Source: Limoniibacter endophyticus (GTDB taxonomy: Bacteria > Pseudomonadota > Alphaproteobacteria > Rhizobiales > Rhizobiaceae). Taken from it: a stretch of 64,000 bases of DNA. The notes beneath the pieces were generated by a model. It had not been told where the DNA came from and ran no database searches. It worked only from the letters and a program-made list of their open reading frames with translations. The stretch lies in contig NZ_BMZO01000003.1 of assembly GCF_014652835.1 (NCBI RefSeq), forward strand, positions 248,001 through 312,000, given 5' to 3'. The position numbers and the translations under genes are program-made. Positions 55,618 to 64,000 of this stretch are shown one piece after another. Within the stretch, counting starts at the first letter, position 1; the number at the start of each line of letters is the position of its first letter.

Positions 55618-57096
55618 TCAACCCTTCGACTGCATGCGATCGGCAGCCTGGGCATCCAGCATGTTGCGCACTTCGGCGACCAGATCGGTTTCCTTGATTA
55701 CTTTCTGCGCAGGGCGGCTTTCGCGCCAGGTCTGATTGTCCTCGATCTCGGCGGAAAGGCGCGCGCCTTCAATCATGTCCTTGATCTGCACTTCGTCATT
55801 GGCGCGTTCGTCGCCGCCCTGGATAATGACGACAGGTGAACCGCGACGATCGGCGTATTTCAACTGGTTGCCGAACTTCTTCCAGTTGCCCTGGTACATC
55901 TCAGAGCGAATACCGGCATTGCGCAACTCCTGTGTGAAGCGCTGGTAGCGCCCCATAGCGTCCGTATCGCCATCCATGACGGTGACGAGGACCGGGGCGA
56001 CGACTTCTTCCGTGCCGAGCTTGCCGAGGTTCTTCAGTGCTGTCATCAGCCGGGAAACGCCGATGGAAAAGCCAGTTGCCGGAACAGGCTGACCACGGAA
56101 ACGCGAAACGAGGCCGTCATAGCGCCCACCGCCGCCGACCGACCCGAACACGACCTTCTCGCCTTTCTCGTTCGTCACGTCGAAAGTGAGTTCTGCCTCG
56201 AAAACGGGGCCGGTGTAATATTCGAGACCACGAATGACGGAGGGGTCGATTCTGATGCGATCTTCGCCATATCCAGCAGCGCGCGCCATGTTCTCGATCG
56301 TCGAAAGCTCTGCAATGCCTTGCGCATAGAGATCGCCCGACCGTGAGACGTTGCCGGACTGGAGATAATTGATCAGAAACTCGATCTGGTCGGGGTTCAG
56401 TCCGGCACCCTTTGTAAAGTCGCCGGACTCGTCCTTGCGACCTTGGCCGAGCAGGAGACGCACTCCCTCGAAACCGAACTTGTCGAGCTTGTCGATGGCC
56501 CGCAGCACGCCCAGCCGTCGCTCGACATTTTCGTCTCCGCCGAGATCAGCTGCTTCCATTACGCCGTCGACAACCTTGCGATTGTTGACCCGGATCACAT
56601 AATCGCCGCGCCTGATGCCGAGTGCTTCCATCGTATCAGCCATCATCATGCACATTTCAGCATCCGCAGAAACGGAAGGTGCGCCGACCGTATCGGCGTC
56701 GAACTGCATGAACTGGCGGAAGCGGCCGGGCCCCGGTTTCTCGTTGCGGAAAACGTAACCGGCGCGATAGGTGCGGTAGGGCAGCTGGATTTCGTTGAAA
56801 TTCTCGGCGACATGACGCGCAAGCGGCGCGGTCAGGTCGTAGCGCAGGCTCATCCACTGCTCGTCATCGTCCTGGAAGGAAAAGACGCCGGCGTTCGGAC
56901 GATCCTGATCGGGCAGGAACTTGCCCAGTGCGTCGGTGTATTCGATCAGCGGCGTTTCCACGGGGTCGAAGCCGTAACGCTCATAGACCTCGCGGATTTT
57001 CGCGGTCATTTCGTGGACGGCGCGGATATCCGCAGCTTCCCGATCCACAAACCCGCGCGGCAGGCGCGCCTTCATTTTTTCCGACTTGGCCGACAT
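55618..57096 (-). CDS. hisS: Histidyl-tRNA synthetase, alphaproteobacterial type
   Basis: A 492-residue HisRS that charges tRNA-His. ATG 57096 was chosen over an upstream TTG. It carries [18 protein letters not shown] and [24 protein letters not shown] (in part, about 110-130), the diverged motif-2 loop found in alphaproteobacteria instead of the FRHERPQKGRYRQFHQ of most bacteria, and [16 protein letters not shown] (about 264-279). This fits the tRNA-His at 46779, which lacks G-1 and has A73. First gene of hisS-hisZ-hisG. Confidence 0.95.
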   Translation of the reverse strand: MSAKSEKMKARLPRGFVDREAADIRAVHEMTAKIREVYERYGFDPVETPLIEYTDALGKFLPDQDRPNAGVFSFQDDDEQWMSLRYDLTAPLARHVAENFNEIQLPYRTYRAGYVFRNEKPGPGRFRQFMQFDADTVGAPSVSADAEMCMMMADTMEALGIRRGDYVIRVNNRKVVDGVMEAADLGGDENVERRLGVLRAIDKLDKFGFEGVRLLLGQGRKDESGDFTKGAGLNPDQIEFLINYLQSGNVSRSGDLYAQGIAELSTIENMARAAGYGEDRIRIDPSVIRGLEYYTGPVFEAELTFDVTNEKGEKVVFGSVGGGGRYDGLVSRFRGQPVPATGFSIGVSRLMTALKNLGKLGTEEVVAPVLVTVMDGDTDAMGRYQRFTQELRNAGIRSEMYQGNWKKFGNQLKYADRRGSPVVIIQGGDERANDEVQIKDMIEGARLSAEIEDNQTWRESRPAQKVIKETDLVAEVRNMLDAQAADRMQSKG

Positions 57097-57202
57097 GCTC
57101 AAAAATACCGTTCATTGATGGACGCGCGACAGGCTCGCGCATGGTGCCGGTTTCGTAACCGATGAAGCCATTTGCGGCAAGCGTTTCGGGAATTTTCCCT
57201 TC

Positions 57203-57841
57203 TCAAACCGGCCGCTTTGCCGCCTGCCGTTCCTTCTCGACTTCGTTGCGCAGATGGCAGCCTTCTATATGGTCGTTGACGAGGCCCATGGCCTGCATGA
57301 AGGCATAGACAGTGGTGGGACCGACGAAGCTCCAGCCGCGCTTCTTCAAGTCTTTGGAAATCGCCGTGGAAATTTCTGTCTTCGGCATGGCGATTAGCGT
57401 TTCATAGTCGCATAGCTGAGGGCGTTCATGTGCCTTTGGCTCGAAATTCCAGAAATAGGCGGCGAGAGAGCCTTTCTCAGCGATAAGTTCCTGCGCGCGT
57501 TTCGCATTGTTGATGGCGGAACGAATCTTGCCGCCGTGGCGCACAATGCCCGTATCGTTCAGCATCCGCGCCACGTCATCCTCGGTAAAAGCGGCCACCC
57601 TATCGATCTCGAAACCGGCGAAAGCAGCCCTAAAATTCTCGCGCTTGCGCAGGATTGTGATCCAGGAAAGGCCCGATTGAAAGCCTTCCAGGCACAGCTT
57701 TTCGAACAGACGCGTGTCGTTTGTGACCGGACGGCCCCATTCATTGTCATGATAGGCCTGATAGAACGGATCGGACCCGCACCAGAAGCAACGGCATTTA
57801 CCCGTCTCGTCTCGAATCAGTCCTTTGGCCAACTCGCTCAT
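57203..57841 (-). CDS. tag: DNA-3-methyladenine glycosylase I
   Basis: A 212-residue base-excision enzyme that removes 3-methyladenine. It starts CRCFWCGSDPFYQAYHDNEWGRPV, the Tag hallmark with zinc-binding cysteines, continues LCLEGFQSGLSWITILRKRENFR and DDVARMLNDTGIVRHGGKI, and ends with the conserved GCHLR zinc ligand. Gene stands alone. Confidence 0.94.
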   Translation of the reverse strand: MSELAKGLIRDETGKCRCFWCGSDPFYQAYHDNEWGRPVTNDTRLFEKLCLEGFQSGLSWITILRKRENFRAAFAGFEIDRVAAFTEDDVARMLNDTGIVRHGGKIRSAINNAKRAQELIAEKGSLAAYFWNFEPKAHERPQLCDYETLIAMPKTEISTAISKDLKKRGWSFVGPTTVYAFMQAMGLVNDHIEGCHLRNEVEKERQAAKRPV

Positions 57842-58020
57842 TTTTCCACCCCCACCACGCTTGTAACGCCGCGTTTACCAGATTCGCAGACCGCTCGGTA
57901 ACCATTGTTCGGGATTTGTTTCAAAACGGGCGCAACGAATTCAGCTTCTTTACCATTTCCTTGCGGTTACAAGGTTGAATTTGAGATAATCGGTTTCTGT
58001 TTCGAGGGGGCATCGTCAGC

Positions 58021-58842
58021 ATGATCCGCAAGCTTTTCCTCGTGCTGGTTGCTATGAGCGCCATCACGGCACCGTCCTATGCGCAAAGTCGTTATCAGGA
58101 ACGTCCACCGGCTGTCGTCAGCCCCGATCTTGCCGCACCCTGGGTTGCCCAGGTCAATCGTCGTCCGATCGGGCGCCAGGTGCGGGACGAGACACGCTAT
58201 TACCAGCAGGACCCGCGCTATTATCAGCCGGCGCCGCGCGAATATGAACGCTATCCGCGCCAGCAAGAGCACCGCGTCTATCGCGAAGAACGTCGTGCGG
58301 GGCGTGAACGACAACCTGCCACGCGCTCTGTCCCGCAGATGGCGGCAGCACCATCGGCCATGCGCCGGCCGATCACGCCGCAGATCGACCCGATCTATCT
58401 GCCGCAGCAGGTCGCCTATCAAAGCAAATATAAAAAGGGCACGATCGTCATCGATACCAGACGGAATTTCCTCTATCTGGTGGAGGGCAACGGGCAAGCG
58501 CGCCGCTACGGGGTCGGCACCGGCAAGCCCGGTTTCGAATGGGCAGGCACCCACAAGGTGACGGCGAAGAAGGAATGGCCGGATTGGCGCCCGCCTGCTG
58601 AAATGATCAAGCGCGAGAAAGCCAAGGGCCGCATTCTGCCGGCACACATGCCAGGCGGCGAGGCCAATCCGCTTGGCGCCCGCGCTCTTTATCTCGGATC
58701 CACGCTTTATCGCATCCACGGCACCAATCAGCCTTGGACTATCGGCCAGGCGGTTTCCTCGGGCTGCATCCGTATGCGCAATGAAGATGTCATCGAGTTG
58801 TATAATCGTGTGCCCGTCGGCGCGAGCGTTGTCGTCATCTAG
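58021..58842 (+). CDS. L,D-transpeptidase (YkuD family)
   Basis: A 273-residue exported enzyme with a signal peptide (about 1-21, ending SYA). A Tyr/Arg/Gln-rich linker (about 60-110) precedes the YkuD domain: GTIVIDTRRNFLYLVEGNGQ (about 140-159), PGFEWAGTHKVTAKKEWPDW, then IHGTNQPWTIGQAVSSGCIR (about 233-252), the HxnSxGC signature with catalytic Cys. It makes 3-3 peptidoglycan crosslinks or anchors proteins to the cell wall. Confidence 0.92.
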   Translation: MIRKLFLVLVAMSAITAPSYAQSRYQERPPAVVSPDLAAPWVAQVNRRPIGRQVRDETRYYQQDPRYYQPAPREYERYPRQQEHRVYREERRAGRERQPATRSVPQMAAAPSAMRRPITPQIDPIYLPQQVAYQSKYKKGTIVIDTRRNFLYLVEGNGQARRYGVGTGKPGFEWAGTHKVTAKKEWPDWRPPAEMIKREKAKGRILPAHMPGGEANPLGARALYLGSTLYRIHGTNQPWTIGQAVSSGCIRMRNEDVIELYNRVPVGASVVVI

Positions 58843-59246
58843 GCGCTCGACACACGGCTGCGCGACCCTCGCTATACGAGGAGAGGTCGCGTAGCCGTTA
58901 AACCGACCGAGCGGTGCACTGTTGCACATTACCAACACATGCCGAGGAAGCACGTGCAGGGGAGGCCGCGCCCCTTGCGACTCTGTCGCGATCGGGTACT
59001 CTCTTGGACAAGGGAAATCTAACCGGTTTCGAATGCGGGCCAAGCGCCTTCATCTGCAAACGGTTATAGCGGGGGACATGCAAGCGCCTCTTCTTTTGAA
59101 GAAGGCTGCTTGTACCGAAGCGTCGCTGAACCCTGGGGGATGATGCGGCCGCTTCGACCGCTAAGGAAAAGGCAGCGACGAGGGGTCGCTGCCTTTTCCG
59201 TTTCTGCGCTATAGAAGGACAGCGGTTCTTCCGCTCCCTTTTTGCC
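58843..59246. other. Gene-poor stretch with hairpins and a possible short leader
   Basis: About 400 bases. After the transpeptidase stop, GGCTGCGCGACCCTCG pairs with CGAGGAGAGGTCGCGTAGCC (58857-58896) as a long imperfect hairpin, probably the transcript end. Further on, a 21-codon frame (59079-59144, MQAPLLLKKAACTEASLNPGG) has GGGGGA before it and is followed by the strong terminator at 59165-59199, so a small RNA or leader is possible. I cannot support a gene. Confidence 0.4.
59165..59199. terminator. Strong bidirectional terminator
   Basis: GGAAAAGGCAGCGAC and its exact reverse complement with a 5-base loop form a perfect 15-pair stem with T and A runs at the ends. It can stop the minus-strand DoxX transcript and any plus-strand RNA coming from 58843-59160. 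Confidence 0.8.
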
Positions 59247-59663
59247 TCACGCCAAGCTTTTCTTTTTGCCCAGCATGGCATCGACTGACAAAGCGCCGGG
59301 ACCGAATACGGCAAGTACCAGAAGACCACCCGCAATCGCGAAGTTCTTCAAGAGCGCTTGCTGGTTCATCATCACCAGGACAGGGTTGTCTCCGCCTTGG
59401 CCGTAATGGCCGATAAAGGCAGCCGCCACCGAGAAGACGGCAATGGTGAAGGCGGCCCAGTGCGTCTTGAAGCCGACAAGAATGGCAAGGCCACCGAAGA
59501 ACTCGAGCAGGCCGGAAAGTACAGTCAGAACCGCTGGAGCCGGAAGCCCGAGACTTTCGAAATAGCCGGCGGTCCCGGAAATCGCCGTGAGCTTGGCCCA
59601 ACCGGCAGTGATGAAGATGATGGACAGCAGAGCACGTCCAAGAAGCAGAAGAGCATTGTTCAC
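59247..59663 (-). CDS. DoxX-family membrane protein
   Basis: A 138-residue membrane protein with four hydrophobic helices: LLLLGRALLSIIFITAGWAK, LTVLSGLLEFFGGLAILVGF, AFTIAVFSVAAAFIGHY and FAIAGGLLVLAVFGPG. Such DoxX/SURF4-like proteins are often linked to redox or thiol stress, without firm function. The start is GTG 59663 (MNNALLLLG). A 12-base perfect inverted repeat lies about 75 bases upstream. Confidence 0.88.
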   Translation of the reverse strand: MNNALLLLGRALLSIIFITAGWAKLTAISGTAGYFESLGLPAPAVLTVLSGLLEFFGGLAILVGFKTHWAAFTIAVFSVAAAFIGHYGQGGDNPVLVMMNQQALLKNFAIAGGLLVLAVFGPGALSVDAMLGKKKSLA

Positions 59664-59736
59664 GACGGATAACCTCGCATTGATGATGGAGGTAATTTAG
59701 CGGAAGGAACTCGTCAACGATAGAGCTTGTTTTGAC

Positions 59737-59769
59737 GACTTATTGTTCCATAAAGGTGAACAATAAGTC
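59737..59769. promoter_or_regulatory. Perfect 12+12 inverted repeat upstream of doxX, probable operator
   Basis: GACTTATTGTTC, a 9-base spacer, and GAACAATAAGTC are exact reverse complements spanning 33 bases. The site lies 74-106 bases before the DoxX start and could bind a dimeric repressor or activator. The nearest regulator gene is the LysR gene at 63039, not adjacent, so the partner is unknown. Confidence 0.6.
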
Positions 59770-59827
59770 TCGGCCTCCCTCTCGAGGCAAGCCCCCCACC
59801 TCGTAAAGGGAGGGGCTTGAAGCGGCG

Positions 59828-61219
59828 TTAGCTCGGTGAGATCATCTTTTCCGGTCTGACAAATTCGTCGAATTCTTCATTCGTCAGATATCCACCGCCG
59901 ACGGCTTCCTCGCGGAGAGTCGTGCCGTTCCTGTGCGCCGTCTTGGCAATTTTAGCGCAGGCATCATAGCCCAGCCTGCCGTTGAGCGCAGTCACAAGCA
60001 TGAGCGAGTTTTCCAGGCCGCGCTTGATATTGTCCTCGCGGGGTTCGATGCCCACGACGCAATTATCGGTAAACGAGATTGCCGCATCGGCCATCAGGCG
60101 CACCGATTGCAGGAAGTTATACGCCATGACCGGGTTGAACACATTGAGTTCGAAATGGCCCTGGCTGCCAGCGAAGGTGAGCGCTGCATGGTTGCCGAAC
60201 ACTTGCACGCATACTTGCGTTAGCGCTTCGCATTGGGTGGGATTGACCTTGCCCGGCATGATTGAGGAACCGGGTTCGTTTTCTGGTAGGGCCAATTCAC
60301 CCAGCCCCGAACGCGGGCCGGAGCCAAGGAAGCGAATATCATTGGCGATCTTGAAAAGCGAAGCGGCGACAGTGTTGATCGCACCATGCGAAAAGACCAT
60401 CGCGTCATGTGCCGCAAGCGCCTCGAACTTGTTCGGCGCCGTGGTGAAAGGCAGGCCTGTGATGGCGGCGATCTTGTCGGCGACGCCTTCGGCAAATCCA
60501 ATCGGCGCATTCAGGCCGGTGCCAACGGCGGTGCCGCCCTGCGCCAGTTGCATCAGCTTCTCAAGCGTCTGCTCGATGCGCTGGATGCCGTTCTCGACTT
60601 GCTGCGTATAGCCGGAAAACTCCTGGCCGAGCGTTAGCGGAGTGGCGTCCTGGGTATGCGTGCGACCGATCTTGATGATGCCCTTCCAGGCATTGGCCTT
60701 GTCGTTGAGCGCATTGCGCAGTTTCTGGAGTGCCGGGATCAGGCGATGCACGACTTCTTCCGCACAGGCCACATGCATGGCCGTCGGATAGGTGTCGTTC
60801 GAGGACTGGCTCATATTGACGTGGTCGTTCGGATGAACGGGCTTCTTGGAACCCATTTCGCCGCCCAGTATCTCGATGGCGCGGTTCGAGATCACTTCGT
60901 TGGCATTCATGTTCGACTGTGTGCCGGAACCGGTCTGCCAGACGACGAGCGGGAAGTGCGCGTCGAGCTTGCCTTCGATCACTTCATTGGCGGCCTGCAC
61001 AATGGCGTCGGCGAGCTTGGAGTCCAGCTTGCCCAGGTCGCGATTGGTTTCGGCGGCTGCACGCTTGACGATGCCGAGGGCGCGAACGATTGGCAGCGGT
61101 TGCTTTTCCCAACCGATCTTGAAATTGCCTAGGCTGCGTTGCGCCTGCGCGCCCCAGTAACGATCGGCAGGGACTTTGATCGGGCCAAAAGTATCGGTTT
61201 CGGTGCGGTTTGCGGCCAT
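59828..61219 (-). CDS. fumC: Class II fumarate hydratase
   Basis: A 463-residue iron-independent fumarase of the TCA cycle. It has [21 protein letters not shown] (in part, N-terminus), [38 protein letters not shown] (about 134-153) and the lyase signature [16 protein letters not shown] (about 314-329). ATG 61219 chosen; ATG 61228 three codons upstream is also possible, as AAGGAG lies very close to it. Confidence 0.95.
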   Translation of the reverse strand: MAANRTETDTFGPIKVPADRYWGAQAQRSLGNFKIGWEKQPLPIVRALGIVKRAAAETNRDLGKLDSKLADAIVQAANEVIEGKLDAHFPLVVWQTGSGTQSNMNANEVISNRAIEILGGEMGSKKPVHPNDHVNMSQSSNDTYPTAMHVACAEEVVHRLIPALQKLRNALNDKANAWKGIIKIGRTHTQDATPLTLGQEFSGYTQQVENGIQRIEQTLEKLMQLAQGGTAVGTGLNAPIGFAEGVADKIAAITGLPFTTAPNKFEALAAHDAMVFSHGAINTVAASLFKIANDIRFLGSGPRSGLGELALPENEPGSSIMPGKVNPTQCEALTQVCVQVFGNHAALTFAGSQGHFELNVFNPVMAYNFLQSVRLMADAAISFTDNCVVGIEPREDNIKRGLENSLMLVTALNGRLGYDACAKIAKTAHRNGTTLREEAVGGGYLTNEEFDEFVRPEKMISPS

Positions 61220-61459
61220 ATCGCTCATGCTCCTTCAAAAGCGTTGCCCTTTCGGGCTGAAACTTGTTCCGCCTATGGCGACGATCCGCCGCGGACGCGC
61301 CTTGTATGGGACGGGGAGGGCCTGTTTGTCCACTCTCAAAAAGTCTGTTCACTCCTTCAAAACGATTGAACCCCCTGTCAGCTTTGAAGGACTTATCAAA
61401 GGGCCTGCGGATTCCTATTGTCTTGGAAATGTAAACCCAAGACCGTTGAAGGATCGACC

Positions 61460-62167
61460 ATGGCAGACCTGTCCGCATTTCCGATCACCAGCCGCTGGCC
61501 GGCGCAGAATCCCGACATCATCCAGCTCTATTCATTGGCGACGCCGAACGGCGTGAAGGTGTCGATTGCGCTGGAAGAGCTTGGCCTGCCGTACGAGACG
61601 CATAAGATCGACATCGGCACGGATGTGCAGAAGACGCCCGAATTCCTGTCTCTCAACCCCAATGGACGCATTCCGGCGTTGATCGACCCGAACGGTCCTG
61701 GCGGCAAGCCTATCGGTCTGTTCGAATCCGGCGCGATCCTGGTTTACCTGGCCGAGAAGACCGGTAAACTTCTTCCCACCGACCCGCGTGCGCGCTACGA
61801 TGCGCTCTGCTGGCTGTTCTTCCAGATGGGTGGCGTCGGCCCCATGTTCGGCCAGTTCGGTCACTTCTTCAAATATGCTGCCGACAAGGTGGCCAATAAT
61901 CCTTATCCGGAAGAGCGCTATCGCAACGAGGCGCGCCGTCTGCTCGGTGTTTTGGAAACGCAGCTTGAAAAAACCAGATGGCTGGCGGGCGAAGATTACT
62001 CGATCGCCGATATCGCGACCTTCCCGTGGGTGCGTGGTCTCGACATCTTCTATGGCGCTAAGGACCATCTGAAGCTTGCAGAGTTTCCGAAGGTTGCGGC
62101 CTGGGTGGAGGCCGCCATGGCGCGCCCGGCGAGCGAGAAGGGCTTCAACGTCCCGCCTCGGACTTGA
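61460..62167 (+). CDS. Nu-class glutathione S-transferase (YghU/YfcG-like)
   Basis: A 235-residue GST. The N-terminal thioredoxin-like domain carries LYSLATPNGVKVSIALEELG (about 24-43), with the Thr-Pro-Asn motif of Nu-class GSTs such as YfcG and YghU, which act as GSH-dependent disulfide reductases. The helical C-terminal domain contains LAGEDYSIADIATFPWVRG (about 175-193). ATG 61460 follows GAAGGA. Divergent from fumC. Confidence 0.9.
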   Translation: MADLSAFPITSRWPAQNPDIIQLYSLATPNGVKVSIALEELGLPYETHKIDIGTDVQKTPEFLSLNPNGRIPALIDPNGPGGKPIGLFESGAILVYLAEKTGKLLPTDPRARYDALCWLFFQMGGVGPMFGQFGHFFKYAADKVANNPYPEERYRNEARRLLGVLETQLEKTRWLAGEDYSIADIATFPWVRGLDIFYGAKDHLKLAEFPKVAAWVEAAMARPASEKGFNVPPRT

Positions 62168-62215
62168 TCTTTGGCATGGCATCGTGCCTTCAAACGGCTG
62201 TTGGCTGGCTGGCGC

Positions 62216-63004
62216 TCAGCCGGCGGGTGCGATGCCCACCAGTTGCAGGGTCTGCCAGCCAGCCAGCAGCACAATTAGCGTGCCGACGAGGCGCAAGAGG
62301 ATTTTCTCCCTCAACCAGCGCACCATGAAGCCTGCCAGTGGCGCAGCAAACACACCGCCGGCGATCAGGCCGAGTACAGCCCAAAGGTGGTCCGTTAATT
62401 CTCCGGCCTCTTCCCAGTGCCCGGTTAGCATGGCAATGAGGAAGCTTATAGAAACCGCCGTCGTGATGAGGAATTCAGCTGCATTGACGCTGCCGATGAC
62501 ATAGCGCGGTGCACCACCTGCGCCGAGCAGTCCGGTGGTGACGATCGGTCCCCAGCCGCCGCCGCCCGCCGCGTCGAGAAACCCTCCGGCCGCTCCCAGC
62601 GGAGCCACAATGGAGTGGTTGATGCTCTTGCTGGGGATTTTGCGAAACGAGCGAAACAACAGCCACATACCAACCAGAAACAGATAGGCCGTGACGTAAG
62701 GCTTGATAAATCCGCCGTCGAAGGAGGTCAGTACATAGGCACCTGCGCAGCCGCCCAGGATGCCGAAAGGTGCCAGACGCCAGAACAGTTTCCAGTCGAT
62801 ATTGCGATGATAGAGATGCGCCGAACCCGAGGCGGCGGTGGTGAACATTTCTGCTGCATGGACGGAAGCCGATGCATGGGCGGGGCTGACGCCGAATGCG
62901 AGAAGCACGGTCGATGATATGACTCCGTAGGCCATGCCCAGCGCACCGTCGACCATCTGAGCCATGAAGCCGACCATGAGAAACAGCAGAAAATCTTCCA
63001 TCAT
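62216..63004 (-). CDS. TauE/SafE-family sulfite/anion exporter
   Basis: A 262-residue membrane protein with about eight helices and the internal repeats of the TauE/SafE family (MVDGALGMAYGVISSTVLLA at about 16-35 and GAAGGFLDAAGGGGWGPIVTTGLL at about 135-158). Members export sulfite, sulfoacetate or related anions. It follows the LysR gene by about 35 bases on the same strand, so the regulator may control it. Confidence 0.88.
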   Translation of the reverse strand: MMEDFLLFLMVGFMAQMVDGALGMAYGVISSTVLLAFGVSPAHASASVHAAEMFTTAASGSAHLYHRNIDWKLFWRLAPFGILGGCAGAYVLTSFDGGFIKPYVTAYLFLVGMWLLFRSFRKIPSKSINHSIVAPLGAAGGFLDAAGGGGWGPIVTTGLLGAGGAPRYVIGSVNAAEFLITTAVSISFLIAMLTGHWEEAGELTDHLWAVLGLIAGGVFAAPLAGFMVRWLREKILLRLVGTLIVLLAGWQTLQLVGIAPAG

Positions 63005-63038
63005 GCCTCCGTTTTCATCACAAAGCGCCGTGCGTCAT

Positions 63039-63965
63039 TCATGGCGCAAACGGCGCTGGTTTTCTATCTGCCGCGTTGTTTTTCAAGGATGCATCCTTGA
63101 AAAACATCTCCAGGTCCTGAAAAAGAATGCGGGCTTGCGGCGAAAGTTCATCGCGGCTACGCACGCAAAGCAGGAGCCTTCGCTTTGCCCACGCCTCATC
63201 GAGCAATATCGTCCTGGCCCCTTGTGCTGCGCGCTCAGGAACGACTGCTATTCCAACTGCGTGACGCACCATTTCGATCATGCCGGAAAAGACGGGAAGC
63301 CGGACGCGGAAGGCTAGGCTTTTGCCGAGCCGGTCTGCCTGAACCCCGAGATAATCCTGAAGAGCGCTCCCTGGCGACATGCCGATCATGGACTCCGAAA
63401 GAATCTCATCGAACGCGACGCTTGCACGCTCGGAAAGGCGATGACCGTCGGGCACGGCGACGACCAGTTGATCCGCCGCAAACGGTGCCGTCTCCAGGCC
63501 CTCGACATCGCTGGCGTCCGAGACGATGCCGATGTCGGCCAGTCCATGGCGGATAGCTTTCACGATATCGCTACTTTGGCGCTCCTTCAGGTCGATATCG
63601 ATGTGGGAGTGCTTCTGCAGGAATGGCGCGAGTGCTTGTGGCAGGAATTCACTGACGGCGGCGGTGTTCGCAAGCAGGGTGATCTGGGCCTTCAGTCCCT
63701 TGGCGAAATCGCCAAGCTCGCCGCGCATCTGTTGCATCTGCTTCAGCACGATCCGCGCATGATGCACGACAGCTTCGCCCGCCGGTGTCGGCGCAACTCC
63801 GCGTCTTCCCCGTTTCAGAAGCGGCACGCCGATGATTTCCTCCATGCCGCGCAGGCGTGCGCTGGCGGATGGAAGCGCCAGGTGGGCTCGTTCGGCTCCG
63901 TGCGTGATGCTGCCAGCTTCGACGACGGCCACGAATAGATGAAGGTCGGTCAGGTCAAAACGCAT
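63039..63965 (-). CDS. LysR-family transcription regulator
   Basis: A 308-residue regulator. The N-terminal winged helix-turn-helix includes FDLTDLHLFVAVVEAGSITHGAE and LALPSASARLRGMEEIIGVPLL (about 28-49), followed by the KRGRRGVAPTPAGEAVV linker. The effector domain has the usual LysR substrate-binding fold. ATG 63965 was chosen because the preceding in-frame start is TTG. Likely controls the downstream exporter gene; the effector is unknown. Confidence 0.92.
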   Translation of the reverse strand: MRFDLTDLHLFVAVVEAGSITHGAERAHLALPSASARLRGMEEIIGVPLLKRGRRGVAPTPAGEAVVHHARIVLKQMQQMRGELGDFAKGLKAQITLLANTAAVSEFLPQALAPFLQKHSHIDIDLKERQSSDIVKAIRHGLADIGIVSDASDVEGLETAPFAADQLVVAVPDGHRLSERASVAFDEILSESMIGMSPGSALQDYLGVQADRLGKSLAFRVRLPVFSGMIEMVRHAVGIAVVPERAAQGARTILLDEAWAKRRLLLCVRSRDELSPQARILFQDLEMFFKDASLKNNAADRKPAPFAP

Positions 63966-64000
63966 AGCCAAGGATAGCGCGTTGCAGGCTTCGTGTCATC

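Noticed and set aside
1-64000. CRISPR arrays, rRNA operons, insertion sequences, toxin-antitoxin pairs
   Set aside because: I looked for regularly spaced repeats, rRNA cores, transposase motifs with terminal repeats, and small paired genes; none was supported.

Overview
The window reads as chromosomal DNA of a Rhizobiales alphaproteobacterium, most like Brucella/Ochrobactrum (Brucellaceae). Signs are the zwf-pgl-edd cluster, the hisS-hisZ-hisG cluster with an alphaproteobacterial HisRS, a tRNA-His with A73 and no G-1, a very large soluble PdhS/PleC-like histidine kinase, a plant-type GshA, and a Flp-type pilin. The genus is inferred from gene content; no search was run. I see no rRNA, CRISPR array, insertion sequence, integrase or phage genes. 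Coding density is high and the region looks mostly ancestral, with accessory patches at about 8.8-18.5 kb (surface polysaccharide) and 37.3-39.0 kb (three unknown paralogues).

Layout. 1-5.3 kb: an edge-truncated YbaK-like deacylase, then a thiamine salvage operon on the minus strand. It is led by a TPP riboswitch and encodes a permease, a ThiM, a ThiY-like binding protein, a second divergent ThiM, ThiE and ThiD; no transporter ATPase is present. 5.4-8.8 kb: a GDYXXLXY/DUF2157 membrane pair, a META-MliC fusion lipoprotein-like protein, and ProC. 8.8-18.5 kb: a polysaccharide locus with a Wzy/ligase, GT2, GT4, WecG-type transferase, DUF6492 protein, an omptin outer-membrane protease, a Wzx-like flippase and a Wzz/GumC-like chain-length protein. 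18.6-24.4 kb: FolD, an orphan PAS protein and the Entner-Doudoroff/oxidative pentose genes zwf-pgl-edd. 24.5-37.1 kb: an amine/polyamine catabolic and transport region with an aldehyde dehydrogenase, an SDR, PuuB-like and PuuA-like enzymes, a TRAP transporter and a PotFGHI-type ABC transporter.

37.3-39.0 kb: three tandem small paralogues of unknown function, the best candidate here for something undescribed. 39-46.5 kb: AsmA-like protein, acetoacetyl-CoA synthetase and the PdhS-like kinase. 46.8-49.3 kb: tRNA-His, a lone Flp pilin, XseA and a candidate orphan small RNA. 49.3-57.9 kb: DUF937 protein, GshA, RsmE, a small secreted peptide, a PPP-type phosphatase, HisG-HisZ-HisS and Tag. 58-64 kb: an L,D-transpeptidase, DoxX with a strong upstream inverted repeat, FumC, a Nu-class GST, a TauE/SafE exporter and a LysR regulator.

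Functional links. The thi genes form one riboswitch-controlled salvage unit. The zwf-pgl-edd genes carry glucose-6-phosphate to KDPG. PotFGHI, PuuA-, PuuB- and PuuC-like enzymes would import a polyamine and convert it through gamma-glutamylated intermediates. HisRS and the tRNA-His in the same window form the rewired alphaproteobacterial histidine identity pair.
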